From Pseudomonadota bacterium (lineage in GTDB: Bacteria > Pseudomonadota > Gammaproteobacteria > Steroidobacterales > Steroidobacteraceae), in NCBI GenBank assembly GCA_018241455.1, contig JAFEDW010000045.1, forward strand, positions 1-11,216: a stretch of 11,216 nucleotides of DNA, read 5' to 3'. How positions within the stretch are numbered: position 1 is the stretch's first letter; the number at the start of each line of letters is the position of its first letter. Positions 1 to 8,035 of this stretch are shown piece by piece. The notes beneath the pieces are model-generated. The model was not told the origin of the DNA. It made no database searches and saw only the letters and a list, made by a program, of their open reading frames with translations. The position numbers and the translations under genes were made by a program.

Positions 1-1
1 G

Positions 2-1126
2 CGCTTCGGGCCGTTGGCCGGATTCCTGGCCGCGATGAATGTCTGGTTGAACAACGTGTTCCTGTTCCCGACGCTGAGCCTCGCGATCCTGCAGATGTCA
101 GCCTACGCGCTCGGCCCCGCGGCCGGTGCGATGGCGGCGAACAAGCTGGTGATACTGGCGATGAGCCTCGTGACCACGAGCGCGCTGATGCTCATCGCCT
201 GGCGCGGACTTGGCGTAGGCAAATGGGTCAACAATGCCGGCGGATTCGCGTTCGTGGCGCTGTTCGTGGTCGTCATCGTCGCCGCCGTGCCGCGCTGGAT
301 GCACGGCGGCGCCGCGACCGCGCCCGCCTCGCTGGCGCTGCCCGCGCTGTCGTTGCTGAACCTGAACCTGCTGGCGAAGATGGGCTTTGGCGCCTGGTGC
401 GGTGCCGATGCGGTCGCGGTCTTCGCCGGCGAGTGCCGCACGACCGACACCGCCCGGCTGATCCGCCGCTCGATCTGGGTGTCCGCGCCGCTGATCGCCG
501 CGTTGATGATCCTGGGCACCGCCAGCGTGCTGAGCTTCGTCCGCCCGGGCGAGATCGACCTGATCGCGCCGGGTATCCAGGTCTTAAGCGCCGGCCTGCC
601 GCGGCTGGTGGCGGCCGCCGTCGTGCTGCTGATCGTCGCGACGCTGGCGCAGAAGTCGTTCTACTTCAGCGTCATGGTGCGCATGCCGATGGTCGCGGGC
701 TGGGATCACCTGCTGCCGCCCTGGTTCAGCCGGCTCGATGCGCGCTACCAGACGCCGGTCGGCTCGATATTTTTCGCCGGCGCCTTCATCATGGCGCTGA
801 CACTGCTGGCGATCAGCGGCGCCGGCAACCAGGAGGCCTATCAATTGCTGCTCAACGCATCGCTCCTGTGCTTTGCCGGCGCCTACCTGATGATGTTCGC
901 GATTCCGCTCGTGGCGAGGGGCGAGAAACCCTCGTGGGGCGTGCGGCTGGCCGCGGCCAGCGGCTTCTCGATGACGCTGCTGTTCGTCCTGTTGTCGGTG
1001 ATCCCCATCGTACAAGTCGAGAACCGCGGACTTTTCGCCGCGAAACTGATCGCGGTAATCGGCGGACTCCAATGCGCCGGCGCGCTGTATTTTGCCCGCG
1101 CGCGGCGCCGATTCGCGCAGGAGTAG
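2..1126 (+). CDS. APC-family amino acid/amine permease, C-terminal part (5' end outside window)
   Basis: Inner-membrane secondary transporter of the amino acid-polyamine-organocation (APC) superfamily. The frame is open to the first base of the window, so the true start lies upstream; the TTG at 14 and the later ATG fall inside a membrane segment and are not starts. About 374 residues are visible and hold ten hydrophobic segments, matching TM3-TM12 of the usual 12-TM fold. Family-like features are the GFLAAMNVWLNN opening of TM3, the WRGLGVGKWVNNAGG stretch between TM4 and TM5, and the TM6 region AKMGFGAWCGADAVAVFAGE, where APC proteins have an unwound substrate-binding helix ending in a conserved Glu. 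TM8 with QKSFYFSVMVRMPMVAGWD is also typical. The stop lies 4 bases before the oxidoreductase start, so the two are co-transcribed, and the substrate is probably the amine or amino acid that the neighbours process. Which one cannot be read from the sequence. Confidence 0.88.
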   Translation, partial: RFGPLAGFLAAMNVWLNNVFLFPTLSLAILQMSAYALGPAAGAMAANKLVILAMSLVTTSALMLIAWRGLGVGKWVNNAGGFAFVALFVVVIVAAVPRWMHGGAATAPASLALPALSLLNLNLLAKMGFGAWCGADAVAVFAGECRTTDTARLIRRSIWVSAPLIAALMILGTASVLSFVRPGEIDLIAPGIQVLSAGLPRLVAAAVVLLIVATLAQKSFYFSVMVRMPMVAGWDHLLPPWFSRLDARYQTPVGSIFFAGAFIMALTLLAISGAGNQEAYQLLLNASLLCFAGAYLMMFAIPLVARGEKPSWGVRLAAASGFSMTLLFVLLSVIPIVQVENRGLFAAKLIAVIGGLQCAGALYFARARRRFAQE

Positions 1127-1130
1127 GCCG
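1119..1130 (+). promoter_or_regulatory. Ribosome binding site for the FAD oxidoreductase
   Basis: AGGAG at 1119-1123 lies 7 bases before the ATG at 1131. It overlaps the last codons and stop of the permease. It fixes the oxidoreductase start at 1131 rather than at the in-frame codon at 1092, which lies inside the permease and lacks such a site. Confidence 0.75.
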
Positions 1131-3548
1131 ATGAGCTTCCACGGCGAGCGGCAGGTGCGCATCCTGATCATCGGCGGCGGCGCGATCGGCGCCGCGCTCG
1201 CCTATCACCTGGCGCGCGCCGGCACGAAGGACGTATTGCTGGTCGAGAAGGCGCAGCTCACGCACGGCTGCACCTGGCACGCGGCCGGTCTCGTCGGCCA
1301 GTTGCGCGGCAAGAAGAACCTGACGCGGCTGATGCAGAACTCGGTGGCCGTGTTCGACCGCCTCGAGCAGGAGACCGGCCAGGCAATCTCGTGGAAGAAA
1401 GTCGGGAGCCTGCGCCTCGCCGGCAGCAAGGCGCGCTGGAGCGAGATCCGCCGCTCGATGGGCCAGGCGAAGAGCTTCGGCGTCGAGTGCCATGCGCTGT
1501 CGGCAGCCGAGGCGAACAACCGCTTCCCGTTCATCAGCCCCGAGGGCATCGAGGGCGCGGCCTTCATTCCGGGCGACGGCTACATCGATCCCTATTCGCT
1601 TACCATGGCCTATGCCAAGGGCGCGCGCGCCAACGGCGCCAGGATCGAACAGGGCGTGTGCGTCGAGCAGATCGTGCTCGAAGGCGCGCGCGCGGTCGGC
1701 GTGGTCACGAACACCGGCACGATCGGCTGCGAGGTGCTCGTCAACTGCGCCGGACTGTGGGCCAAGCGCGTCGGCCGCATGGCCGGCGTCGATCTCGCCA
1801 CCAGCGTGGTCGAGCACCAGTATTTCCTCACCGAGAAGAAACTGCAGTTCGACGCGGCGCTGACCACGCTCCGTGATCCGGACAACAATTTCTACCTCAA
1901 GCCCGACACCGGTTCGTTCGCGATCGGCGGCTGGGAAGACGGCACCAGCGGCTTCCATCGCGGCATGCCGCCCTTCTCGTTCGCGCGCGAGCTGCTGCCG
2001 CCGAACATGGAGCGGCTCGAGCTGTTCGCGCTGCCCGCCGCGTCGCGCTTGCCGGTGCTGAACGAGATCGGCATCCAGACGGTGATCAACGGACCGATTC
2101 CGGTGTCGGCCGACGGCGAGCCACTGATCGGCCTCGCGCCGGGGCTCGACAACTTCTACGTCGGCTGCGGATTCACCGCCGGCATCGCCGCCTCGGGTGG
2201 CGCCGGGCTCGCGCTGTCGAACCTGATCCTGCACGGCGATGCGGGCATGGACCTGTGGCCCTTCGACGTGCGCCGCTTCTCGAGCGCGCACGCGCAACCG
2301 CGTTATCTCGAGAAGCGCGCCATCGAAGCCTACGGCGCCTACTACAAGATCCACTTTCCGGTCGAAGAGATCGAGACCGCGCGGGGCTTGCGCCGCTCGG
2401 CCGTGCACGAGCAGCTCGGGCGCGCCGGCGCGGTGTTCGGATCGAAGGCCGGCTGGGAGCGTCCCAACTGGTTTGCCTCGCCCGGCATGCACGCACACGA
2501 CGCGCCCTCGTTCGAGGACAAACCGAACTGGTTCGGCCCCGTGGCCGCCGAACTGACGGCGATCCGCACGCGCGCCGCGCTGATCGACCAGAGCTCGTTC
2601 GCCAAGTTCGAGATCAGCGGCGCGGGCGCCGAAGCGGCGCTGCAGCGCATCGCCGCGAATGATCTCTCCGGACCGCCGGGCAAGGCGGTCTACACGCAGC
2701 TGTGCAACGAACGCGGCGGCATCGAAGCCGACGTGACGCTGATCCACGACCGGCGGGAGCATTTCCTGCTCGTGACCGGCTCGGGCTTCGGCGTGCGCGA
2801 CTCGGGCTGGGTCGCGCGGCACCTCGGCGATGGCGTCACGATCCGCGAGGTGACGAATGCCTACGCAACGCTGAACCTGTGCGGCCCGCACTCGCGCGCG
2901 ATCCTGCAATCGGTCAGCGACGACGACCTGTCGAACGCCGCGTTTCCGTTCCGCGGCGTGCGGTACATCGACGTCGGCGATGCGCGCGCGCTGGCGGTAC
3001 GCATCGGCTATGTCGGCGAACTGGGTTACGAGCTCTACATTCCGCAGGAGTTTGCGGCCAGCGTGTACGAGACGCTGTGGGTGGCCGGCGCATCGCATGG
3101 CATCGCCAATGCCGGGTACCGAGCCATCGAATCGGCGCGCCTCGAGAAGGGATACCTGTATTGGTCCGGCGACATCTCGCCCGACTACAACCCGTACGAG
3201 GCGGGCTTGGGTTTCTGCGTGGCGCTCGACAAGGGCGAGTTCATCGGCCGCGCGGCCTTGCAGAAGATCAAGCGCGACGGCGTCGCCCGCAAACTGTGCT
3301 CGTTCACGGTCGAGGGCTTCGCGCCGTTCCACGGCGGCGAGGCAATCGTGCACTCTGGCCAGGTGGTCGGCTCGACCACCAGCGCCGGCTTCGGCCACAC
3401 GCTCAAGGAGACGATCGCCTTCGGCTACCTGCCGACGGCGCTGGCCGGCGAGAGCGCGTTCGAGATCGAAGCCTTCGGCAGGGCCTACGCGGCGACGCGC
3501 GGCGCGCGCTGCCTGTACGATGCCAGAATGGAACGCCTGAGGTCCTGA
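1131..3548 (+). CDS. FAD-dependent amine dehydrogenase/oxidase with GcvT domain (dimethylglycine/sarcosine dehydrogenase family)
   Basis: Predicted 805-residue flavoenzyme for oxidative N-demethylation of a methylated glycine-like amine, with the released one-carbon unit passed to tetrahydrofolate. Three parts are visible. An N-terminal DAO-type FAD domain (about 10-365) opens with the dinucleotide motif GGGAIG (15-20) and Glu39 ending the second strand. THGCTWHAAGL follows, where His50 matches the histidine that carries covalent 8-alpha-linked FAD in dimethylglycine and sarcosine dehydrogenases. A short FAO_M-like linker comes next. A C-terminal GcvT/aminomethyltransferase domain (about 466-800) has GGIEAD with Asp534 and the signature ESARLEKGYLYW...EAGLGF...FIGRAAL. 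The length fits the family (about 800-870). The start has a good ribosome site, and the stop is 2 bases before the kinase gene. Exact substrate (dimethylglycine, sarcosine or another N-methyl amine) is unresolved, because many uncharacterised paralogues share this layout. Confidence 0.9.
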   Translation: MSFHGERQVRILIIGGGAIGAALAYHLARAGTKDVLLVEKAQLTHGCTWHAAGLVGQLRGKKNLTRLMQNSVAVFDRLEQETGQAISWKKVGSLRLAGSKARWSEIRRSMGQAKSFGVECHALSAAEANNRFPFISPEGIEGAAFIPGDGYIDPYSLTMAYAKGARANGARIEQGVCVEQIVLEGARAVGVVTNTGTIGCEVLVNCAGLWAKRVGRMAGVDLATSVVEHQYFLTEKKLQFDAALTTLRDPDNNFYLKPDTGSFAIGGWEDGTSGFHRGMPPFSFARELLPPNMERLELFALPAASRLPVLNEIGIQTVINGPIPVSADGEPLIGLAPGLDNFYVGCGFTAGIAASGGAGLALSNLILHGDAGMDLWPFDVRRFSSAHAQPRYLEKRAIEAYGAYYKIHFPVEEIETARGLRRSAVHEQLGRAGAVFGSKAGWERPNWFASPGMHAHDAPSFEDKPNWFGPVAAELTAIRTRAALIDQSSFAKFEISGAGAEAALQRIAANDLSGPPGKAVYTQLCNERGGIEADVTLIHDRREHFLLVTGSGFGVRDSGWVARHLGDGVTIREVTNAYATLNLCGPHSRAILQSVSDDDLSNAAFPFRGVRYIDVGDARALAVRIGYVGELGYELYIPQEFAASVYETLWVAGASHGIANAGYRAIESARLEKGYLYWSGDISPDYNPYEAGLGFCVALDKGEFIGRAALQKIKRDGVARKLCSFTVEGFAPFHGGEAIVHSGQVVGSTTSAGFGHTLKETIAFGYLPTALAGESAFEIEAFGRAYAATRGARCLYDARMERLRS

Positions 3549-3550
3549 AC
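3539..3550 (+). promoter_or_regulatory. Ribosome binding site deciding a GTG start
   Basis: GAGG at 3539-3542, inside the last codons of the oxidoreductase, lies 8 bases before the GTG at 3551. The reading frame stays open far upstream (to 2702) inside the oxidoreductase, so this site is the main reason for placing the kinase start at 3551. Confidence 0.65.
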
Positions 3551-4513
<963 letters not shown>

Positions 4514-4525
4514 GGCTCGGCCGCG

Positions 4526-6364
4526 CTACGGCTGCAGCGGCAGCAGGATCTCGAAGCGCAGGCCCCGCCCGATGCCGTCGCTGTGCGCGGCGATGCTGCC
4601 GCCGAGTGCGTGCAGCGTATTTGCGCACCAATGCAATCCACGTCCGCCCGCGCCCGTACTGGCAGCGGCCGCGGTTGCCGATTCCTTCTGGAACAGCGCG
4701 CGCACCGCAGCCGCATCGAGCCCGCCGCTCGCCTGGTGGATGCCGAGCCGCAGCACGCGGCGCCCGTTTGTCGACAGCAACTCCGCGTCCACGTCGAATC
4801 GCGCGCGCGCCTGGCCCGCCTGCTCGGCGCACGTCGCGGCATGACTGGCGAGTTCCTGCAGCACCAGCGCGAGCGTCGTGCCGGGGAGCAGCAGCTCACC
4901 GAGTACGGCAACACCCGGCGCCGATTGCACATCGAGGCGCGCGCGCTGTGCGGCGTTGAGCCTTGCCAGGCCGCGCTTGACCAGTTCCGCCGGCGTGATC
5001 GGCTGCAGCACCGGTCCGGCGCGGGGCTTGACGTGCTGTTCGGCAAGCACGCCCTCGATGATCTCCGCCTGGTCCACGATTTGCGCGAGCGCCTCGCCGG
5101 CCTGCGTTCGCGTATGAGCCAGTTCCCTGGCGAGCAGTTCGAGGAACTGGCGCAGGTCGCGCTGCCGCCCGGGTTCGGCGCTGCCACGCAGGAATTCCTC
5201 CAGCGTGTGCTGCAATTCGTCGACCGGCATCGCGTGCAGGTGCTGGCGAAGCGCGGCGATGCTGACCGACAGCGGCGTCATCGCGTTGCCGAGGTTGTGC
5301 AGCACCCCGCTCGCATTCTCCGCGGCCCCCGATTCGAACGAACGGTCGGCCAGTTCGCGCCGCGAGTCGGCCAGCCGTTCGACCATGTCATCGAAGGCCT
5401 GCGCCAGCGTGCCGAGTTCATCGCTGCGCTGGTAGTCGAGGCGCGATGACAGGTCATCGGCAGCGGCGATACGCTGCGCATGATCGGTCACGCGCGCCAG
5501 CGGACCGAGCACGATGCGGCTGAGCAGCACCAGCAGCACAAGCAGCACGACGCCGCCGGCGAAGCTCAGCATCAGCGTCGAATAGCGCACTGCGGCATCG
5601 CCGTGCCTCGAGATCGTGCGCGGCACCGTGATGCCCAGCACCAGCAGCGGCCGGCCCGACTGGTTGGTGAAGGTGTGCTCGACGCGCGTCGTGGTCGCGG
5701 TCTCGGTCAGGTGCGACATCGCGTGTGCATCGCTCGACTTGTCCCACAGGCGCATGTCGAGCGGCACCTGCGCCTGCCGACCGATGCGCTGCAGCTCGGG
5801 GTTGTTGAGCATGCGCGCCACGATGACCATGCCGCGCGACGGACCACGGTTGAAGCCATCGAGGATTGGCGCGCCCGCGGCCAGCAACACGCCGGTGTCG
5901 GTGTCGATGAGCCCGGTGATCGTCCTGCCGTTCGCCAGCGCCTCGAGCCAGGAGGGCTCGAGAAGTCCGCTGCGGTTCAGCCGGATGTCGATGGGTATGC
6001 CGGTGGCCGGATCGAGCGCGCGGCTCCACTCGTAGCGCCCGTCCGGCCTCAGCACGGCGAGGTAGTCGACCTTGAGTGTCTGCACGGCCGCGTCGGTCAG
6101 GTTGGCCTGCGCGAATGCCCGGTTGTGGTCGCGCATGTAGCGCCACACCTCGGCCCAGTTGCCCCAGTCGGAGGCTGCGGCGCCGAGCGATTCCAGTTCA
6201 CGCTCGACCGCGAATTCGACGCGCTGCATGTCGGTCTGCGCGCTGGTGCGTTCGAGCTCGATGAAGCGCGGCCGCATCAGCCGCTGCTGGATCGTCCACT
6301 GCGCGGCGATCAGCACCGCAAGCAGCAGCACCAGCAGGATGCTCACCTTGGCACGAACGCGCAT
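4526..6364 (-). CDS. Membrane sensor histidine-kinase-like protein (CHASE4-HAMP-HATPase), degenerate ATP site
   Basis: 612-residue inner-membrane sensor. In order: TM1 (about 7-24), a periplasmic CHASE4-type domain (about 45-250) with SDWGNWAEVWRYMRDHN (65-81) and the later GVLLAAGAPILDG...RGMVIVARML, TM2 (about 260-283), a HAMP linker (about 283-336), a histidine phosphoacceptor helix with ASGVLHNLGNAMTPL (His356), and a C-terminal HATPase_c region ending TGAGGRGLHWC...LGGSIAAHSDGIGRGLRFEILLP. The G2 glycine loop (571-576) is intact. The N-box reads ELASHA (504-509), with His508 where Asn normally coordinates magnesium, and the G1 DxGxG motif is replaced by IHQASGG (542-548). Catalysis may therefore be weak or lost. 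No receiver domain or response regulator gene is visible. The ATG lacks a clear Shine-Dalgarno and follows the PotF-like gene by 37 bases, so co-transcription with it is likely. It converges with the kinase gene, with 12 bases between stops. Confidence 0.85.
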   Translation of the reverse strand: MRVRAKVSILLVLLLAVLIAAQWTIQQRLMRPRFIELERTSAQTDMQRVEFAVERELESLGAAASDWGNWAEVWRYMRDHNRAFAQANLTDAAVQTLKVDYLAVLRPDGRYEWSRALDPATGIPIDIRLNRSGLLEPSWLEALANGRTITGLIDTDTGVLLAAGAPILDGFNRGPSRGMVIVARMLNNPELQRIGRQAQVPLDMRLWDKSSDAHAMSHLTETATTTRVEHTFTNQSGRPLLVLGITVPRTISRHGDAAVRYSTLMLSFAGGVVLLVLLVLLSRIVLGPLARVTDHAQRIAAADDLSSRLDYQRSDELGTLAQAFDDMVERLADSRRELADRSFESGAAENASGVLHNLGNAMTPLSVSIAALRQHLHAMPVDELQHTLEEFLRGSAEPGRQRDLRQFLELLARELAHTRTQAGEALAQIVDQAEIIEGVLAEQHVKPRAGPVLQPITPAELVKRGLARLNAAQRARLDVQSAPGVAVLGELLLPGTTLALVLQELASHAATCAEQAGQARARFDVDAELLSTNGRRVLRLGIHQASGGLDAAAVRALFQKESATAAAASTGAGGRGLHWCANTLHALGGSIAAHSDGIGRGLRFEILLPLQP

Positions 6365-6401
6365 GGGGTGCGATCACTTTTACGCCGCTACCGAGTGGCA
6401 A

Positions 6402-7556
6402 TCAACTGCCGGCCTTGAACCTCGTCCACATGCGGGTCAGCGCGCGGGTGTAATGCTGCGAGCGAGGCAGGTCGGGCACCAGCTTCGCCATGACCTCGGG
6501 CGGCGGATAGATGTTCGGGTCATGGCGCAACTGCGGCTCGATCAGCGGCAGGGCGGCGGCATTCGTGGTCGCGTAGCGCAGGAAGTTGGCATTGCGGGCG
6601 GCGACATCGGGCCGCAGCATGTAGTTCATGAACAGGTGCGCGTTGCGCCAGTGCGCGGCGTCAGCCGGAATTGCCAGCAGGTCGAAGTACAGCATCGCGC
6701 CCTCGCGCGGAATCACGTAGCGGATCGAGTTGCCGTTGTGCGCTTCGCGGGCCCGCGCGGCCGCCTGCCCGACATCGCCGCTCCAGCCGAACACCAGGCA
6801 GACATCGCCGTTCGCCAGCGTCTCGATGTAGGTCTCGGTTTCGATCGAGCGTACGTAGGGTCGGATGCGCATCAGCACCTGCTCGGCGGCCGCGAGATCC
6901 GCGGGGTCCTCGCTGTTCGGCCGGCGCCCGAGATAGAACAGCACGGTGTTGACGACTTCGTCCGGCGCGTCGATGAACTGCACGCCGCATTTCGCGAAGT
7001 GGCTGACCACCGTCGGGTCGAACACCATGCGCAGGCTGTCGAGCGGCGCGTCGGGCATCGCGGCCGCGACCTGCGCCACGTTGTAGCCGATCCCCGACGT
7101 GCTCATCAGGTAATTGACGCCGTGCGCGAATTCCGGATCGAAGGGTGCGGTCTGCGCGCGGATCCGCGGATCGATGTTCTTTGCATTGGGAAGCAGTGCG
7201 GGATCGAGCGTACGAAACACGCCCGCCGGAATCTCGCGCGCCATGAATGCGGCGGTCGGCACGACGATGTCATAACCGCTCTTGCCGGTCAGCAGCTTCG
7301 TCTCGAGCACCGCGTTGGAATCGTAGACGTCGTAGTTGACCTTGATGCCGAATTCCCGCTCGAAGCCGCGCACCAGCTCTGGGGCGATGTAATCCGACCA
7401 GTTGTAGATGTTGAGGACTTTCTCTTCCGGGCCGTCGGCCGCGCCGGCGGGCGCGCTGCCCACGGCCGTGCCGGCCTGCGGACGGCCGCCACAGCCAGCA
7501 ATCAGCAGCAGCACAATCGCCGCCGCTGCCAGTGCACGGTGAGGGGTGGCGCGCAA
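6402..7556 (-). CDS. potF: PotF-like putrescine/polyamine-binding lipoprotein
   Basis: Periplasmic substrate-binding protein of the PotD/PotF family, predicted 384 residues. Residues 1-22 form a lipoprotein signal with lipobox IAGC, so Cys22 should be lipidated; E. coli PotF is instead soluble. A flexible Gly/Ala/Pro linker (23-46) precedes the folded domain at VLNIYNWSDYIAPE. From memory of PotF, ligand-pocket positions appear kept: Trp53, Ser54, Asp55 and Tyr56, Glu200 in DAPDEV, Trp258 and Asp261 in GWSGDV, Asp292 in YFDLLA, and Tyr328 in RYATT. This pattern favours putrescine or a related diamine. The TTG at 7556 is chosen because GAGGTG lies 5 bases upstream and it gives a compact signal peptide; a GTG at 7562 is possible. 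The frame is open to 7664 but that part overlaps the ArsR gene. No PotG/H/I-type genes adjoin it, so uptake is not shown, and a sensory role with the downstream kinase is plausible. The symbol marks family resemblance, not proven orthology. Confidence 0.87.
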   Translation of the reverse strand: MRATPHRALAAAAIVLLLIAGCGGRPQAGTAVGSAPAGAADGPEEKVLNIYNWSDYIAPELVRGFEREFGIKVNYDVYDSNAVLETKLLTGKSGYDIVVPTAAFMAREIPAGVFRTLDPALLPNAKNIDPRIRAQTAPFDPEFAHGVNYLMSTSGIGYNVAQVAAAMPDAPLDSLRMVFDPTVVSHFAKCGVQFIDAPDEVVNTVLFYLGRRPNSEDPADLAAAEQVLMRIRPYVRSIETETYIETLANGDVCLVFGWSGDVGQAAARAREAHNGNSIRYVIPREGAMLYFDLLAIPADAAHWRNAHLFMNYMLRPDVAARNANFLRYATTNAAALPLIEPQLRHDPNIYPPPEVMAKLVPDLPRSQHYTRALTRMWTRFKAGS

Positions 7557-7565
7557 CTGCACCTC
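7557..7565 (-). promoter_or_regulatory. Ribosome binding site for the PotF-like gene (TTG start)
   Basis: On the minus strand GAGGTG (7565-7560) precedes the TTG at 7556, with 5 bases after GAGG. It sits just after the ArsR stop codon (7573-7571). The GTG inside this same motif, at 7562, is the alternative start but has no comparable site of its own. Confidence 0.6.
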
Positions 7566-7570
7566 GGTGC

Positions 7571-7963
7571 TCAGCGCCGCGAGCGCGCGCCTGCCGGCCG
7601 CGCGCCCAACAGCTGCGCCTGGCTCGCGAAGCGCAGCGCCATCTGCCCGCAGACCAGGTCGCACAGATCGTAGACGCGCGGATCGGCGATGCGATAGAAG
7701 GCGCTCGTGCCCTGGGCGTCACGTTCGACCATGCCGTGGCGCATCAGGATCGCCAGATGCTTCGACACATTGGCCTGGCTGCAGTCGAGCAGCTCGGTCA
7801 GTTCGCCGACCTTGTGCGGGCGATCCTGCAGCGTCTTGAGGATCCTGAGCCGCAGCGGCTCGGACAGCGCCCGAAAGTATTCGGCGACATGATCCAGCGC
7901 CCGGTCATCCAGTGCTTTCAATTGCGGACACTCCGTATTGATGCAGTTGCGTTTCCGGTTCAC
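7571..7963 (-). CDS. ArsR/SmtB-family winged-helix repressor, cysteine-rich
   Basis: 130-residue DNA-binding regulator. The core ALSEPLRLRILKTLQ (32-46), then VGELTELLDCSQANVSKHLAILMRHGMVERD (52-82) and the wing GTSAFYRIAD, is a standard ArsR winged helix-turn-helix, with SQANVSKHL as recognition helix. It has five cysteines: Cys7 and Cys12 near the N-terminus, Cys61 beside the recognition helix, and Cys101 and Cys105 in the C-terminal helix (LCDLVCG). The classical ArsR CVC metal motif is absent. The CxxxC pair in the dimer helix suggests a thiol-redox, persulfide or metal sensor, unproven. The start is GTG with GAGG 7 bases upstream; an overlapping ATG at 7965 runs straight into TGA. It is divergent from the RND efflux genes, with an operator-like palindrome between them, and is followed 14 bases later by the PotF-like gene. 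Likely autoregulated repressor of both units. Confidence 0.92.
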   Translation of the reverse strand: MNRKRNCINTECPQLKALDDRALDHVAEYFRALSEPLRLRILKTLQDRPHKVGELTELLDCSQANVSKHLAILMRHGMVERDAQGTSAFYRIADPRVYDLCDLVCGQMALRFASQAQLLGARPAGARSRR

Positions 7964-7974
7964 ATTTTAACCTC
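7964..7974 (-). promoter_or_regulatory. Ribosome binding site for the ArsR gene (GTG start)
   Basis: GAGG on the minus strand (7974-7971) lies 7 bases before the GTG start codon at 7963. This supports GTG over any downstream start. Confidence 0.7.
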
Positions 7975-7983
7975 AATCGACCC

Positions 7984-8012
7984 TTGCATCCATTACCATA
8001 TAGGAATATAGT
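7984..8012 (+). promoter_or_regulatory. Sigma70-type promoter for the RND efflux operon
   Basis: A -35 element TTGCAT (7984-7989), a 17-base spacer and a -10 element TATAGT (8007-8012) give a near-consensus promoter, standing out as AT-rich in otherwise GC-rich DNA. Transcription would begin about 8019, leaving a leader of about 17 bases before the adaptor ATG at 8036, with GGAG at 8024-8027 as ribosome site. On the minus strand a TATATT (8010-8005) in the same patch could be the -10 of the arsR promoter, but I see no good -35 for it. Confidence 0.7.
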
Positions 8013-8014
8013 AA
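7993..8014. promoter_or_regulatory. Inverted-repeat operator, probable ArsR binding site
   Basis: Arms TTACCATAT (7993-8001) and ATATAGTAA (8006-8014) around a 4-base spacer AGGA form a 22-base palindrome with 8 of 9 arm pairs matching. It covers the end of the spacer and the whole -10 box of the efflux promoter, so a bound dimer would block RNA polymerase. AT-rich imperfect palindromes overlapping the promoter are usual for ArsR/SmtB repressors, and the only regulator gene in the window starts about 30 bases away. Binding is inferred. Confidence 0.72.
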
Positions 8015-8035
8015 CTCGGAGATGGAGCTGGGACA

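Noticed and set aside
1092..1130. Upstream start for the flavoenzyme at 1092
   Set aside because: It lies inside the permease gene without a ribosome site. The ATG at 1131 has AGGAG at 7 bases and begins just before the FAD motif.
5480..6418. Plus-strand open frame opposite the sensor gene
   Set aside because: No motifs, Arg/His/Gln-rich composition, and it lies entirely across the CHASE4-HAMP coding region on the other strand.
7557..7664. Longer N-terminus for the PotF-like protein starting at 7664
   Set aside because: It would overlap arsR by 94 bases and put about 36 Arg/Ala-rich residues before a normal lipoprotein signal. The TTG at 7556 has its own GAGGTG.
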